NCBI RefSeq assembly: GCF_016595795.1
Contig: NZ_JAENHN010000028.1
Coordinates: forward strand, 62,001 to 126,000
DNA length: 64,000 nucleotides
Direction: 5' to 3'
DNA from: Clostridium yunnanense
Lineage (GTDB): Bacteria > Bacillota > Clostridia > Clostridiales > Clostridiaceae
Both the position numbers and the translations under genes were made by a program. The notes below the pieces were generated by a model that saw only the letters and a program-made list of their open reading frames with translations, was not told where the DNA came from and did not search any database. This document shows positions 8,894 through 16,649 of this stretch, piece by piece (the stretch's first letter is position 1; each line of letters begins with the position of its first letter).

Positions 8894-9197
8894 ACTGTAT
8901 AGGAAAGTATAGTGAAATGCACTCAAAACCGCATTTTATAAGTAAATTTTTAAAAAGTTATTTAGATAAGATTTTAACTTGTTTATGTGTTTAAGAATAA
9001 TATACATCATTATGGAGTCTCATCACATATAATTAGTTGGGACAGATGGCAGGAAAGTTAAATAAATTCAGGTTAACGTTGCTACTACAAAATGGCTTGT
9101 TTACTCTTTTAGTTAGTAAATATATAATAAATAAGAAATAATATTAGGTATGAACTTATGAGCTAAGAGATAAAAACAGATTAGGAGATATAGATTT
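8894..9197. other. Intergenic stretch upstream of rlmH, no gene seen
   Basis: This is about 300 bases of AT-rich sequence between the LUD terminator and rlmH. No small ORF with a ribosome binding site, hairpin or repeat copy is evident. Confidence 0.5.
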
Positions 9198-9677
9198 ATG
9201 AACATAACCTTAATAACAGTAGGTAAAATAAAAGAAAAGTACTTAAAAGATGCTATAGATGAATATTCAAAGAGACTAAAAAGATATTGTAAGCTAGATG
9301 TTATAGAGTTAACTGATGAGAAGACTCCAGACAATGCATCGGAAAAAGAAGAGCTTCAAATAAAGGAAAAGGAAGGGCAACTTATACTAAAATCCATAAA
9401 AGATACAATGTATGTTGTAGCCTTAGATTTAAAGGGTAATATGATATCCTCAGAAGAATTTTCAACCCTTATAGGTGACTTGGGAGTTAAGGGGGAAAGT
9501 CAGTTATGTTTTGTAATAGGTGGGTCCTTAGGTCTATCAAAGGAAGTTATACAAAGAGCTAATTATAAGCTTTGTTTTTCTAAGATGACATTTCCTCATC
9601 AATTGTTTAGAGTTATGCTTTTAGAGCAGATATATAGAGCTTATAGGATAATGAAAGGTGAACCTTACCACAAGTAA
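9198..9677 (+). CDS. rlmH: 23S rRNA (pseudouridine(1915)-N3)-methyltransferase
   Basis: This 159-residue SPOUT-class methyltransferase methylates N3 of pseudouridine 1915 in helix 69 of 23S rRNA, using SAM. The trefoil-knot SAM-binding region is visible as FVIGGSLGLSKEV, and the conserved C-terminus as SKMTFPHQLFRVMLLEQIYR then AYRIMKGEPYHK. Length is the family norm. AGGAGATATAG precedes ATG 9198. It ends in a bidirectional terminator shared with the convergent GntR gene. Its position downstream of a walJ/CxxH-CxxC block is conserved in Firmicutes. Confidence 0.97.
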   Translation: MNITLITVGKIKEKYLKDAIDEYSKRLKRYCKLDVIELTDEKTPDNASEKEELQIKEKEGQLILKSIKDTMYVVALDLKGNMISSEEFSTLIGDLGVKGESQLCFVIGGSLGLSKEVIQRANYKLCFSKMTFPHQLFRVMLLEQIYRAYRIMKGEPYHK

Positions 9678-9701
9678 ATCAAGATAAATTAGAGCTAATC
9701 A

Positions 9702-9737
9702 AAATAAAGAAATCACCAGAAGGTGATTTCTTTATTT
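9702..9737. terminator. Bidirectional terminator between rlmH and the GntR gene
   Basis: The perfect arms AAATAAAGAAATCACC and GGTGATTTCTTTATTT have an AGAA loop between convergent genes. Confidence 0.9.
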
Positions 9738-10466
9738 TCTTTGATGAAATTTAATAGAACTTGATTTTATCGGAAGATAGTGTTTGTTAGAAACTATAGG
9801 AAACTCCGTATCCTCATACATAGTTTCTTGTATTAAATAAAATTGGTTTTCTGGCGATATTGGGGATGCTTTTGCTGTAAAATTGCCAGAGGTTGAATAT
9901 TTAATTTCGGTTAATACATTACTACATATATCATAAATGTCCTTTTCTACAAACTGTAGAACTTTATCTTTATCATTCAAATCTATATTAAACTTTGAGA
10001 TGGTTTCTATTGGCAATAAGGTAAAAGAGTAAGCAGAGGTATACTCTTGTGATTTATACCATCTATCTATTAATACTACAGCAGCGGTTTTTTTTCCTAA
10101 GGTTTGATTGAAATAGTCTGTGGAAGGTTCTATACGTAGCTGCAACTTAACCTCATCTATGGTATCAGTTGAACAGCTATACACTGGATGTCCAATAGTC
10201 TCTAAGCCAATAGGTTTATCAGAGTGACACTTTATTATAAAGTTTCCCTTTCCTCTGATATTTTTAACTACTCCATCATCTTGCAGTAGCGCAAGTGCTT
10301 GTCTTAACGTTGTTCGACTAACCCCAAGTAGCTTTGATAGATCTGGTTCTGATGGTAGTCTACTTCCTTCAGGAAAAGTACCTTCATTAATCATTTTAAA
10401 AAGTCGATTATATACAGCTACAAACTTTAATTCCTTTTCCTTTTCAACAATACTAAATTGATCCAT
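9732..10466 (-). CDS. GntR/HutC-type transcriptional regulator (UTRA domain)
   Basis: The protein has 244 residues from ATG 10466, chosen because AAAGGTG lies nine bases upstream. A longer in-frame reading from 10508 would run through the operator. The N-terminal winged helix (~15-80) carries FPEGSRLPSEPDLSKLLGVS then RTTLRQALALLQDDG. The C-terminal ~90-240 is a UTRA ligand-binding domain. It is divergent from the nucleoside-salvage operon. A perfect palindrome TTGTCTAGACAA sits in its own promoter, and a near-copy GTGTATAGACAA covers the transcription start of the operon, so it probably represses both. The ligand is inferred to be a nucleoside-pathway metabolite. Confidence 0.88.
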   Translation of the reverse strand: MDQFSIVEKEKELKFVAVYNRLFKMINEGTFPEGSRLPSEPDLSKLLGVSRTTLRQALALLQDDGVVKNIRGKGNFIIKCHSDKPIGLETIGHPVYSCSTDTIDEVKLQLRIEPSTDYFNQTLGKKTAAVVLIDRWYKSQEYTSAYSFTLLPIETISKFNIDLNDKDKVLQFVEKDIYDICSNVLTEIKYSTSGNFTAKASPISPENQFYLIQETMYEDTEFPIVSNKHYLPIKSSSIKFHQRK

Positions 10467-10496
10467 TAAAATAACACCTTTCTGCTGAGTATGAAT

Positions 10497-10508
10497 TTGT
10501 CTAGACAA
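10497..10508. promoter_or_regulatory. Predicted operator in the gntR promoter
   Basis: TTGTCTAGACAA is a perfect 12-bp palindrome. On the minus strand it lies directly after a TATACT -10-like element (10508-10513) and 31 bases before the gntR start. The same sequence with one changed half occurs at 10756-10768. Confidence 0.65.
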
Positions 10509-10725
10509 GTATATCCACTAGCCTTTAAGTTGTATACAAAATATTATTAATATTAATTATAGCTATAATTTTATGATTAAACAATAGAATACTTATAATA
10601 GCTTTGTTATAGCTATAAAGGAACTATATAAAGCGTGAATTTATTAAGTTAAAACTATCTTAACCACTTTAAATAACTGATAATTATTAAAAAATTAAAG
10701 CGTAACAGAGCGGGTAGAAAAGAAC
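10509..10725. other. Divergent intergenic region gntR/udp, no gene seen
   Basis: This is AT-rich spacer between the two promoters. Together with the flanking operators it makes up the 405-base gap between gntR and udp. Confidence 0.5.
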
Positions 10726-10788
10726 TTGACAGGAAAAAGTAGACATGCTAAACTCAGTGTATAGACAAAGTACAAGTAAATAGACATG
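10726..10788 (+). promoter_or_regulatory. Nucleoside operon promoter with TAGACA operator sites
   Basis: The -35 TTGACA (10726-10731) and -10 TAAACT (10749-10754) are separated by 17 bases. TGTATAGACA (10758-10767) covers the expected start and matches the gntR operator TGTCTAGACA at 9 of 10 positions. Further TAGACATG half-sites occur at 10740-10747 and 10781-10788. Confidence 0.75.
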
Positions 10789-10871
10789 TTAAAGATATAT
10801 TTATTTTTTATAGCATATCTGTAAACGTATAACGAATATTATTTATATTAGAGATATATGGAGGGGCAAAT

Positions 10872-11654
10872 ATGATTTACTCACAAGGTTCAGGAAAACA
10901 ATATCATATTAATGTTGGAGAAGGGGAAGTTGGAAAGTATGTAATACTACCAGGAGATCCAAAAAGGTGTGAAAAGATAGCAGCACACTTTGATAATCCT
11001 AAATTAATTGCAGACAGCAGAGAGTACGTTACATACACAGGATACTTAGATGGAGTTAAGGTAAGTGTGACCTCTACTGGTATAGGTGGTCCATCAGCTG
11101 CCATAGCTTTAGAGGAACTGGTAAATTGCGGCGCTGATACTTTTATTAGGGTTGGAACTTGTGGTGGAATGGATATAGATGTTAAGGGTGGAGATGTAGT
11201 TGTAGCTACTGGCGCTATTAGAATGGAAGGTACAAGTAAGGAATATGCACCAATTGAGTTTCCTGCAGTAGCTAACTTCGATGTTGTAAACTCATTAGTT
11301 AAGGCTTCTAAGGATTTGAATAAAAGTTATCATGTTGGTGTAGTACAATGTAAAGACTCATTTTATGGACAACATTCTCCAGAGACAAAACCAGTTAGTT
11401 ATGAATTGATGGACAAGTGGAATGCATGGTTAAGATGTGGAACGCTAGCATCTGAAATGGAGTCTGCAGCTTTATTTGTAGCAGGTAGCTATTTGAAAGT
11501 AAGGGTAGGATCAGTATTCTTAGTGGTTGCAAATCAAGAACGTGAAAGAGCAGGATTAGAAAATATACAAGTACATGATACAGAAGCAGCAATAGAAGTT
11601 GCTATAGAAGGTATTAGAAACTTAATAAAGTCTGATAAAGAAAAAATAGGTTAG
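10872..11654 (+). CDS. udp: Uridine phosphorylase
   Basis: This is a 260-residue nucleoside phosphorylase (NP-I fold) that splits uridine with phosphate into uracil and ribose-1-phosphate. [11 protein letters not shown] near the start, [25 protein letters not shown] and the C-terminal [10 protein letters not shown] are in the order seen in E. coli Udp, and [12 protein letters not shown] also matches. These favour uridine rather than purine phosphorylase. ATG 10872 follows TGGAGGGGC. It is first in an operon with cdd, a membrane protein and transaldolase: cytidine is deaminated to uridine, uridine is cleaved, and the pentose enters central metabolism. Confidence 0.9.
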   Translation: MIYSQGSGKQYHINVGEGEVGKYVILPGDPKRCEKIAAHFDNPKLIADSREYVTYTGYLDGVKVSVTSTGIGGPSAAIALEELVNCGADTFIRVGTCGGMDIDVKGGDVVVATGAIRMEGTSKEYAPIEFPAVANFDVVNSLVKASKDLNKSYHVGVVQCKDSFYGQHSPETKPVSYELMDKWNAWLRCGTLASEMESAALFVAGSYLKVRVGSVFLVVANQERERAGLENIQVHDTEAAIEVAIEGIRNLIKSDKEKIG

Positions 11655-11687
11655 TAAGATAATTTGTAAAGCATAAGGAGGGGTAGA

Positions 11688-12089
11688 ATGGATAAGTATC
11701 AAGATATCATAGATAGAGCATTTAAAGCAGCTGAAAATGCGTATGTACCTTATTCCAATTATCAAGTTGGAGCGTGTGTTTTAACGAAAGATAATAAATA
11801 TTTTATAGGTGCTAATGTTGAAAATGCATCTTATGGTCTAACAAACTGTGCTGAAAGAAATGCAATTTTCCAAGCTTACTCAAATGGGTATAGACAAGAG
11901 GATATAGAAGCTATAGCCATTGTAAGTAATGGTAAAACCTTAGCAACTCCTTGCGGAGCATGTAGACAAGTGTTAGTAGAACTATTGGAGAGACACACAC
12001 CAATAGTGTTATCTAATCATAAAGTAGAGAAGATAACTAATATTGAGGAATTACTACCAATGTCTTTTACTAAAGAAGACTTGGATTAA
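11688..12089 (+). CDS. cdd: Cytidine deaminase
   Basis: This 133-residue homotetrameric-type cytidine deaminase converts cytidine and deoxycytidine to uridine and deoxyuridine. The zinc site is complete: C54-A-E56 in NCAERNAIF, with E56 as the proton shuttle, and C89/C92 in TPCGACRQV. Substrate-binding VGACVLT and ENASYGLT are also present. AAGGAGGGG precedes ATG 11688, 33 bases after udp. A hairpin without a T-run and a cre-like site follow it, so expression may drop or be boosted before the next gene. Confidence 0.96.
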   Translation: MDKYQDIIDRAFKAAENAYVPYSNYQVGACVLTKDNKYFIGANVENASYGLTNCAERNAIFQAYSNGYRQEDIEAIAIVSNGKTLATPCGACRQVLVELLERHTPIVLSNHKVEKITNIEELLPMSFTKEDLD

Positions 12090-12096
12090 TAAAGAG

Positions 12097-12124
12097 TAGG
12101 ATAATCTCTAAGTAGATTATCCTA
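12097..12124 (+). other. Intercistronic hairpin after cdd
   Basis: The perfect 11-bp arms TAGGATAATCT and AGATTATCCTA have a 6-base loop. No T-run follows, so this is more likely an mRNA processing or stability element, or a weak attenuator, than a full terminator. Confidence 0.6.
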
Positions 12125-12139
12125 TATGTAAAACAAATG

Positions 12140-12153
12140 TGGAAGCGCTTACA
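12140..12153 (+). promoter_or_regulatory. cre-like CcpA site inside the nucleoside operon
   Basis: TGGAAGCGCTTACA matches the catabolite-response consensus TGWAANCGNTNWCA at all positions but one. It lies between cdd and the membrane-protein gene, 22 bases before the chosen ATG. Confidence 0.5.
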
Positions 12154-12174
12154 GAGGAAGGGTATATACAGGTA

Positions 12175-12852
12175 ATGGATAATGCAATTAGTAATGTGAA
12201 GAATAAATCATATAAGAGTTTTATAATAAGGATAGTAATATCATTAGTGGGAGTTTCACTTGTAGGTTTTGGATTAGCTTTTAATTCTGCAGGGGCGTTA
12301 GGAAATGACCCTGTGGCAGTTTTATATGATGGTGCTAGAAATATGCTTGGGCTTCAGCCAGAAAAACTTGGACTCGTAACTAACTTAGTTAATTTTATTC
12401 TGTTGGCCATGGTGTTCATCTTTGGCCGTAGATATATAAATATAGGAACATTTATATATGCACTTCCTATGGGTAATTTCGTGAGTATAGGATTTAAGTT
12501 TTATGAATCCCTAAATATAACAAGTAGTTTAGGTGGAAGAATACTAACTTCTTTTTGCGGATGTTCAATGTTATTTTTAGGTATTGGTATATTTATAGCA
12601 GTGAACATAGGAATGGACCCAGTTACAGGTGTAATTATGGTCTTAAGAGATAAAATAAATGCTCAATATAAGATAGCTAAAATAATATGTGATGTTATAT
12701 CGCTATTATTAGGTTTCACGCTTGGAGGAAAGATTGGTGTTGTCACAGTTATTGCAGCTTGTATAGCTGGACCGATTATACAAAAGATATCAGAAGTTTT
12801 TGATAAAACAATTCTAAAGAAGATGAACTTAAGTAAGTTAGTTGTTGAGTAA
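12175..12852 (+). CDS. YczE/YyaS/YitT-type integral membrane protein
   Basis: ATG 12175 gives 225 residues; a GTG at 12139 is in frame but overlaps the cre-like site. Five or six hydrophobic segments are seen. The motif GFGLAFNSAGALGNDPVAVLYDG near the N-terminus and its internal echo NIGMDPVTGVIMVL are characteristic of the YczE group of membrane proteins, whose role is not established. Placement between cytidine deaminase and transaldolase in a nucleoside operon suggests transport of a nucleoside, base or sugar, but that is inference. No transporter of a known nucleoside family is seen in the operon. Confidence 0.75.
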   Translation: MDNAISNVKNKSYKSFIIRIVISLVGVSLVGFGLAFNSAGALGNDPVAVLYDGARNMLGLQPEKLGLVTNLVNFILLAMVFIFGRRYINIGTFIYALPMGNFVSIGFKFYESLNITSSLGGRILTSFCGCSMLFLGIGIFIAVNIGMDPVTGVIMVLRDKINAQYKIAKIICDVISLLLGFTLGGKIGVVTVIAACIAGPIIQKISEVFDKTILKKMNLSKLVVE

Positions 12853-12881
12853 CTAGATAAAAATAAAAGGAGATAGATGAT

Positions 12882-13529
12882 ATGAGATTTTTCTTAGATA
12901 CAGCAAATGTAGAACATATTAAACAAGCCAATAGAATGGGAGTAATCTGTGGTGTTACTACAAATCCATCATTAATAGCCAAAGAAGGTAGAGACTTTAA
13001 TGAAGTCATAAATGATATAACAGAAATAGTAGATGGCCCCATAAGTGGAGAGGTTGTGAGTGAAGATGCAGAAGGAATGATAAAAGAAGGTAGAGAAATA
13101 GCTGCAATTCACAAAAATATGATAGTAAAGATTCCAATGACAGTAGAAGGTTTAGCGGCTACTAAGGTTTTAGCTGGCGAAGGAATAAGAACAAATGTAA
13201 CTCTTATATTTTCAGCAACACAAGCTTTACTTGCGGCTAATGCAGGCGCAACTTATGTAAGTCCATTTTTAGGAAGATTAGATGATATATCAATGGATGG
13301 AATGGAATTGGTAAGAGATATAGCAGAAATTTTTGAAATCCATGCTATAGAAACAGAGATAATAGCAGCTAGCGTAAGAAACTCAATTCATGTTATACAA
13401 GCAGCAAAGGCTGGAGCACATATCGCTACAGTTCCTTATAGTTTGGTGCTTCAAATGGTAAAGCACCCATTAACAGATCAGGGATTAGAGAAGTTTAAAG
13501 CAGATTGGGAATCAGCTTTTGGAAAGTAG
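12882..13529 (+). CDS. tal: Transaldolase / fructose-6-phosphate aldolase family (TalC type)
   Basis: This is a 215-residue short transaldolase. D6 in FLDTANV, the [11 protein letters not shown] loop, the Schiff-base lysine K83 in IVKIPMT and [15 protein letters not shown] are all present, as in Bacillus YwjH. It transfers dihydroxyacetone between sugar phosphates in the non-oxidative pentose-phosphate pathway. As the last gene of the nucleoside operon it would help convert ribose-phosphate released by Udp into glycolytic intermediates. AAGGAGATAG precedes ATG 12882. The subfamily also includes true fructose-6-phosphate aldolases; motifs alone do not separate them. Confidence 0.9.
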   Translation: MRFFLDTANVEHIKQANRMGVICGVTTNPSLIAKEGRDFNEVINDITEIVDGPISGEVVSEDAEGMIKEGREIAAIHKNMIVKIPMTVEGLAATKVLAGEGIRTNVTLIFSATQALLAANAGATYVSPFLGRLDDISMDGMELVRDIAEIFEIHAIETEIIAASVRNSIHVIQAAKAGAHIATVPYSLVLQMVKHPLTDQGLEKFKADWESAFGK

Positions 13530-13646
13530 AATTAAATTTAAGTAAAGTATTAGTAGTAGGTAGAAAGTTTATAATAGTAGTTGATATAATAAGTGAAAAG
13601 CTTGTGCAATTAAGTAGATTTAAAATCTAGACTAGATAGTTTTAAT

Positions 13647-13691
13647 GGGTCAATAGCTAAATTTGTGTAAATCAAAATTAGCTATTGACCC
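13647..13691. terminator. Hairpin between the nucleoside operon and fusB-like gene
   Basis: Perfect 14-bp arms GGGTCAATAGCTAA and TTAGCTATTGACCC have a 17-base loop. They lie between convergent genes and the T-content downstream is weak, so this is a possible factor-assisted or bidirectional terminator. Confidence 0.6.
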
Positions 13692-13739
13692 TAGTTGTTT
13701 AGGCTTGCAATATAGACAGTTTGGATATACATGAGCTTA

Positions 13740-14399
13740 TTACTTTATATTATTGACTTCTTTTAAGATGTCCTCAAGCTTTTCCACGGATTCTATTCGA
13801 TCATTACATTTGTCACTATCCAAACATATAGTAAAGCCGATTGATTTATAGCCACCTTCTGCAGCGTTAGATGTCTTACAGATAGGAGAAACAAAGGCTA
13901 CTTCATTTTCTACGTGTATACAATTGCACAAGGAACAAATATTAGCCTTTTTAGAGTCTGTACTTGTTATCCTACACGCCATACCTATAATTTTATCATC
14001 CATATTGTAAGCTACAAATAGTTTGTTACTAGCTTTATCAATCCAACCTAGGTATACATTTTTTGAATTTTCTTGATTTAGGTCTGGCAACTTAAGTTTC
14101 TTTTCTTTTTTAAACAGTTTGCTGATTTGAGTGCTTGTGATTACAGGCATACCATATGCATATTTATCTAAACTAGTTAAATAATTATTGATATCAGATG
14201 GATCATTTATTTTGTCAAGGATAAGTAGTTCTCGCTCTTCTTCTGATAAGCTAGGAAAAAGATTGAATATCTTATCCTGTGTATATGATTTAAAAGCATC
14301 AATGACATTGCTATCAGAACAAGTTTTGTAAGTGTTACTTAAATCATTTAAGCATCTTTTTATATAATTATATTGATGTTTCTTTATAAAAGCTTTCAT
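13740..14399 (-). CDS. FusB/FusC-family EF-G-binding zinc protein
   Basis: This protein has 219 residues from ATG 14399; an ATG at 14408 is only two bases from the AAGAGG site and is less likely. The N-terminal HQYNYIKRCLNDL and later VYLGWIDKASNKLFVAY resemble FusB of Staphylococcus. The C-terminal four-cysteine zinc finger is intact (ICSLC, then CLDSDKC with C-x5-C as in FusB). FusB binds EF-G and frees it from fusidic-acid-stalled ribosomes. Chromosomal relatives without a resistance history exist, so resistance itself is not demonstrated. It is monocistronic, convergent to the nucleoside operon. Confidence 0.85.
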   Translation of the reverse strand: MKAFIKKHQYNYIKRCLNDLSNTYKTCSDSNVIDAFKSYTQDKIFNLFPSLSEEERELLILDKINDPSDINNYLTSLDKYAYGMPVITSTQISKLFKKEKKLKLPDLNQENSKNVYLGWIDKASNKLFVAYNMDDKIIGMACRITSTDSKKANICSLCNCIHVENEVAFVSPICKTSNAAEGGYKSIGFTICLDSDKCNDRIESVEKLEDILKEVNNIK

Positions 14400-14591
14400 A
14401 AAATTCATTGCCTCTTTTCTAAAGTATATCTTTAAGGTTTATATTGCCTTAAATAAGATGGTCTCTATGGGGTTACTACAATAAAATAATAACATGAGTT
14501 AAAATAAGTGCTCAATCTAATTAATAATTCTGTAATGATTATGAGCATAGAAACATTTTTGTTTGTGATCTTTACAGGTATAAAATTCTAA

Positions 14592-14620
14592 TTGAGAACT
14601 TTATAAAAACACAGTATAAT
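14592..14620 (+). promoter_or_regulatory. Promoter of the candidate small RNA
   Basis: TTGAGA (14592-14597) and TATAAT (14615-14620) are separated by exactly 17 bases. Confidence 0.7.
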
Positions 14621-14677
14621 ATAAGTATAATTTATTAAAACAATTAGATGTAAATATATATGAAAGGTGTAAATAGT

Positions 14678-14737
14678 ATGATTTGCAAACATGAATTGGG
14701 ATTAAGAATCACTCCTTGCGAAGGCCATAAAAACTAA
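14678..14737 (+). CDS. 19-residue peptide ORF with ribosome binding site
   Basis: GAAAGGTG lies nine bases before ATG 14678. The peptide is MICKHELGLRITPCEGHKN and ends at TAA 14735-14737. It has two cysteines and no signal peptide. It lies early in the transcript bounded by promoter 14592-14620 and terminator 14909-14947. I do not recognise it. The well-placed ribosome binding site is the only evidence for translation; it could also be a leader peptide. Confidence 0.35.
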   Translation: MICKHELGLRITPCEGHKN

Positions 14738-14908
14738 ATCGGCTATGCTTTGCTTGGAGATTAATTTATTAAAATAGCTGATGTTGAATTTTATGGTCTT
14801 ATTTAAGTTCTTTTTGATTTTCACTAAAGAGCTTTAATTAGCGTTCAATTATTCAGCATTGGTTAATTTAATAGATAATTTCATACATTTATTCCTTTAT
14901 ATTAAGAA

Positions 14909-14947
14909 TAAAAACTGTTGCAAACATAGCTTTGTAACAGTTTTTTT
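14909..14947 (+). terminator. Terminator of the candidate small RNA / attenuator before the CD3324 gene
   Basis: The arms AAAACTGTTGCAAA and TTTGTAACAGTTTT (one G-U type mismatch) are followed by T7. Confidence 0.85.
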
Positions 14948-14992
14948 GGTCTTTGCTTCAACAAAAAATTAAATTTTTGGAGGAGTAAAGAT

Positions 14993-15286
14993 ATGAAGTA
15001 TAGTAATGCATACAATGTTTTGCCAGATGATATAGTGAAAATTATTCAAGAATATGTGAATGGTGAATATTTATATATACCTAGAAGAGAAGAAGAGCAA
15101 AAGAAGTGGGGAGAAAATAGCGGTTCAAGAAGTTCTTTAAAAAGAAGGAATGAAGAAATTTACCTAAAATATATAAGCGGTGCTGCAATTTTGGATTTAG
15201 CTCAGGAGTATTATCTTTCTGATAAAAGTATAAGAAGGATTATTGGTCAGCAAAAGAAGATTGTGTTCAAGAATAATACAGAATGA
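14993..15286 (+). CDS. CD3324-family small helix-turn-helix-like protein
   Basis: This is a 97-residue basic protein starting at ATG 14993 after TGGAGGAG. YLYIPRREEEQKKWGENSG then SRSSLKRRNEEIYLKYISG is typical of the small clostridial CD3324 family. The C-terminal IYLKYISGAAILDLAQEYYLS then DKSIRRII reads as a Mor-like or sigma-like helix-turn-helix. DNA binding is likely, but target and role are unknown. A terminator hairpin lies 46 bases before its start, so it may be subject to attenuation. Confidence 0.8.
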   Translation: MKYSNAYNVLPDDIVKIIQEYVNGEYLYIPRREEEQKKWGENSGSRSSLKRRNEEIYLKYISGAAILDLAQEYYLSDKSIRRIIGQQKKIVFKNNTE

Positions 15287-15295
15287 TAAATAAGA

Positions 15296-15950
15296 TTAAA
15301 AAACTCTAGCATTTTTGCTAGAGTTCTCATCCTCAGTTATGAGTTCCGTTAGATTTAGAGGATTGATTATATTAAATCCATTTCCTCCATTCATACCTTT
15401 ATTAGCACTAATATTTGTTGTTTTTTGGGTGTTAATTGATGAGATGCGTTTTATTATGTTGTTCTTTAAGAAAAAGTCATACGTATCTTTAAAAGCCATG
15501 TAAGATAAAATTACTAATAACGAATATACTGGGTATATATACCTAGATTTTATCTCCCGTAATATATATAATCCAATAAAGCCTAGGATTACTAAAACTA
15601 AAAATAATTCGTCATATCTTTTAGTCTTTATTTTCCTCTGAAGTAGTTATCAATAGATAAAAGTATAGAAAAAAATGATGTTTCTAATAGTTTTTTCTTT
15701 TACAAATCTAATTATAAAATATATAGAACTAGTTAATAAAGCTGTTCCTATAATGTCATTATATATGAAGTTACTCATTAGAAATGCTGGGATGTAAGTA
15801 GCACCAAATACTAAAACACCATAGTCATGTTCTTTTGACTTATAATTAATTTGTTTATATATTAGGTAATTCATTAGAGTAGTAACTAGAGTAAACAAAA
15901 TGCTGAAGGTTTTTATAATCAGTATAAGATAGATACATTAAATAAAGCTT
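15296..15950 (-). pseudogene. Decayed multi-pass membrane protein, glycosyltransferase-39-like remnant
   Basis: One minus-strand frame carries membrane-protein sequence from about 15945 to 15296, but it has no good start and is cut by adjacent TGA and TAA codons near 15645-15650. The upper part has MNYLIYKQI, FGATYIPAFLMSNFIYNDIIG and TALLTSSIYFIIRFV. After the stops the same frame continues with RYDELFLVLVILGFIGLYIL and KSRYIYPVYSLLVILSYMAF. This layout recalls the C-terminal half of polytopic glycosyltransferases whose late helices contain an RYIYP motif. The N-terminal catalytic region and a central stretch are gone. The family call is tentative; the decay is clear. Confidence 0.6.
15302..15325 (-). 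terminator. Terminator hairpin at the end of the remnant
   Basis: The arms AACTCTAGC and GCTAGAGTT, read on the minus strand, end in TTTTTTAA. It would also serve the CD3324 gene weakly. Confidence 0.7.
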
Positions 15951-16041
15951 AAAAAATATATACTTTTTATATTTATTCACAAATACTATATCTACAACTT
16001 ATAGTATAAATATAAATAGATTGGGTGGTAAATAATTACTA

Positions 16042-16093
16042 TTAACAAACCTTAAAAGATGGTTTATAATAAAGATTATGAGAATTATTATCA
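16042..16093 (+). promoter_or_regulatory. Promoter with Fur-like box before the hydroxylase gene
   Basis: TTAACA (16042-16047) and TATAAT (16065-16070) are 17 bases apart. TGAGAATTATTATCA (16079-16093) lies at the expected start and matches the 7-1-7 Fur consensus TGATAATNATTATCA at 13 of 14 defined positions. Confidence 0.65.
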
Positions 16094-16139
16094 TTTAAAA
16101 ATATTTTAATACTTTAATTTATAAAAAGGAGGCTAGATT

Positions 16140-16649
16140 TTGTATGAGATAAAAGAATTATCTAGTTTAATTATATTAGTAATGACTATAATAGCAGGTT
16201 TATTATATTCTTCTTTAATTGAATATTGTCTTCATAGGTTTCTGCTTCATAATTCTTATGAGCAAGAACATGTGAAAGTTCATCATAAAGTATTTCATGG
16301 AATAGATTCCTATGAGCTCGAAGTGATAGATAAGGAAACCGTTCTATCAAGTTTTGGTGAAATCTTAAGGAATATAGTACTGTACCTTCCTTTAGCTATT
16401 GTAATATTTATGAGGAGTAAGTTTCTTGGAATTTTGTTTCTTATAGTATGTATTCTTTATAATATGTGGGAGGAATTTGTGCATTATTATTTTCATAAAA
16501 GAAATGAACACTTATTTGTGTTGAAACTTAAGCTATTTAATAAACTAAAGGAACATCATAGGATACATCATTATATGTATAGATATAACTTTGGGATTGG
16601 AACTAGATTGTGGGATGTTATATTTGGAACTATAAAAAAGGTTAGATAA
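16140..16649 (+). CDS. Fatty acid hydroxylase / sterol desaturase superfamily membrane protein
   Basis: This 169-residue protein starts with TTG 16140, eight bases after AAGGAGG. Histidine clusters of the membrane diiron family are present: EYCLHRFLLH, EHVKVHHKVFH, EFVHYYFHKRNEH and EHHRIHHYMY. There are about four hydrophobic segments. Family members use O2 at a diiron centre to hydroxylate or desaturate lipids. Finding one in a presumed strict anaerobe is unusual; an oxygen-scavenging or microaerobic lipid-modifying role is possible but unproven. The Fur-like box at the promoter suggests iron control. It is shorter than most characterised members but has the full histidine set. Confidence 0.8.
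   Translation: MYEIKELSSLIILVMTIIAGLLYSSLIEYCLHRFLLHNSYEQEHVKVHHKVFHGIDSYELEVIDKETVLSSFGEILRNIVLYLPLAIVIFMRSKFLGILFLIVCILYNMWEEFVHYYFHKRNEHLFVLKLKLFNKLKEHHRIHHYMYRYNFGIGTRLWDVIFGTIKKVR

Larger units (their letters stand above)
14627..14947 (+). ncRNA. Candidate ~320-nt small RNA (possibly dual-function)
   Basis: The limits are the consensus-like promoter at 14592-14620 and the terminator at 14909-14947. Between them lie no ORF longer than 19 codons and no family I recognise. A 19-codon ORF with a ribosome binding site lies at 14678. The unit is bounded by the divergent fusB-like gene and the CD3324 gene. It could instead be a leader for the CD3324 gene with an attenuator, since the terminator lies 46 bases before that start. 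Confidence 0.5.
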
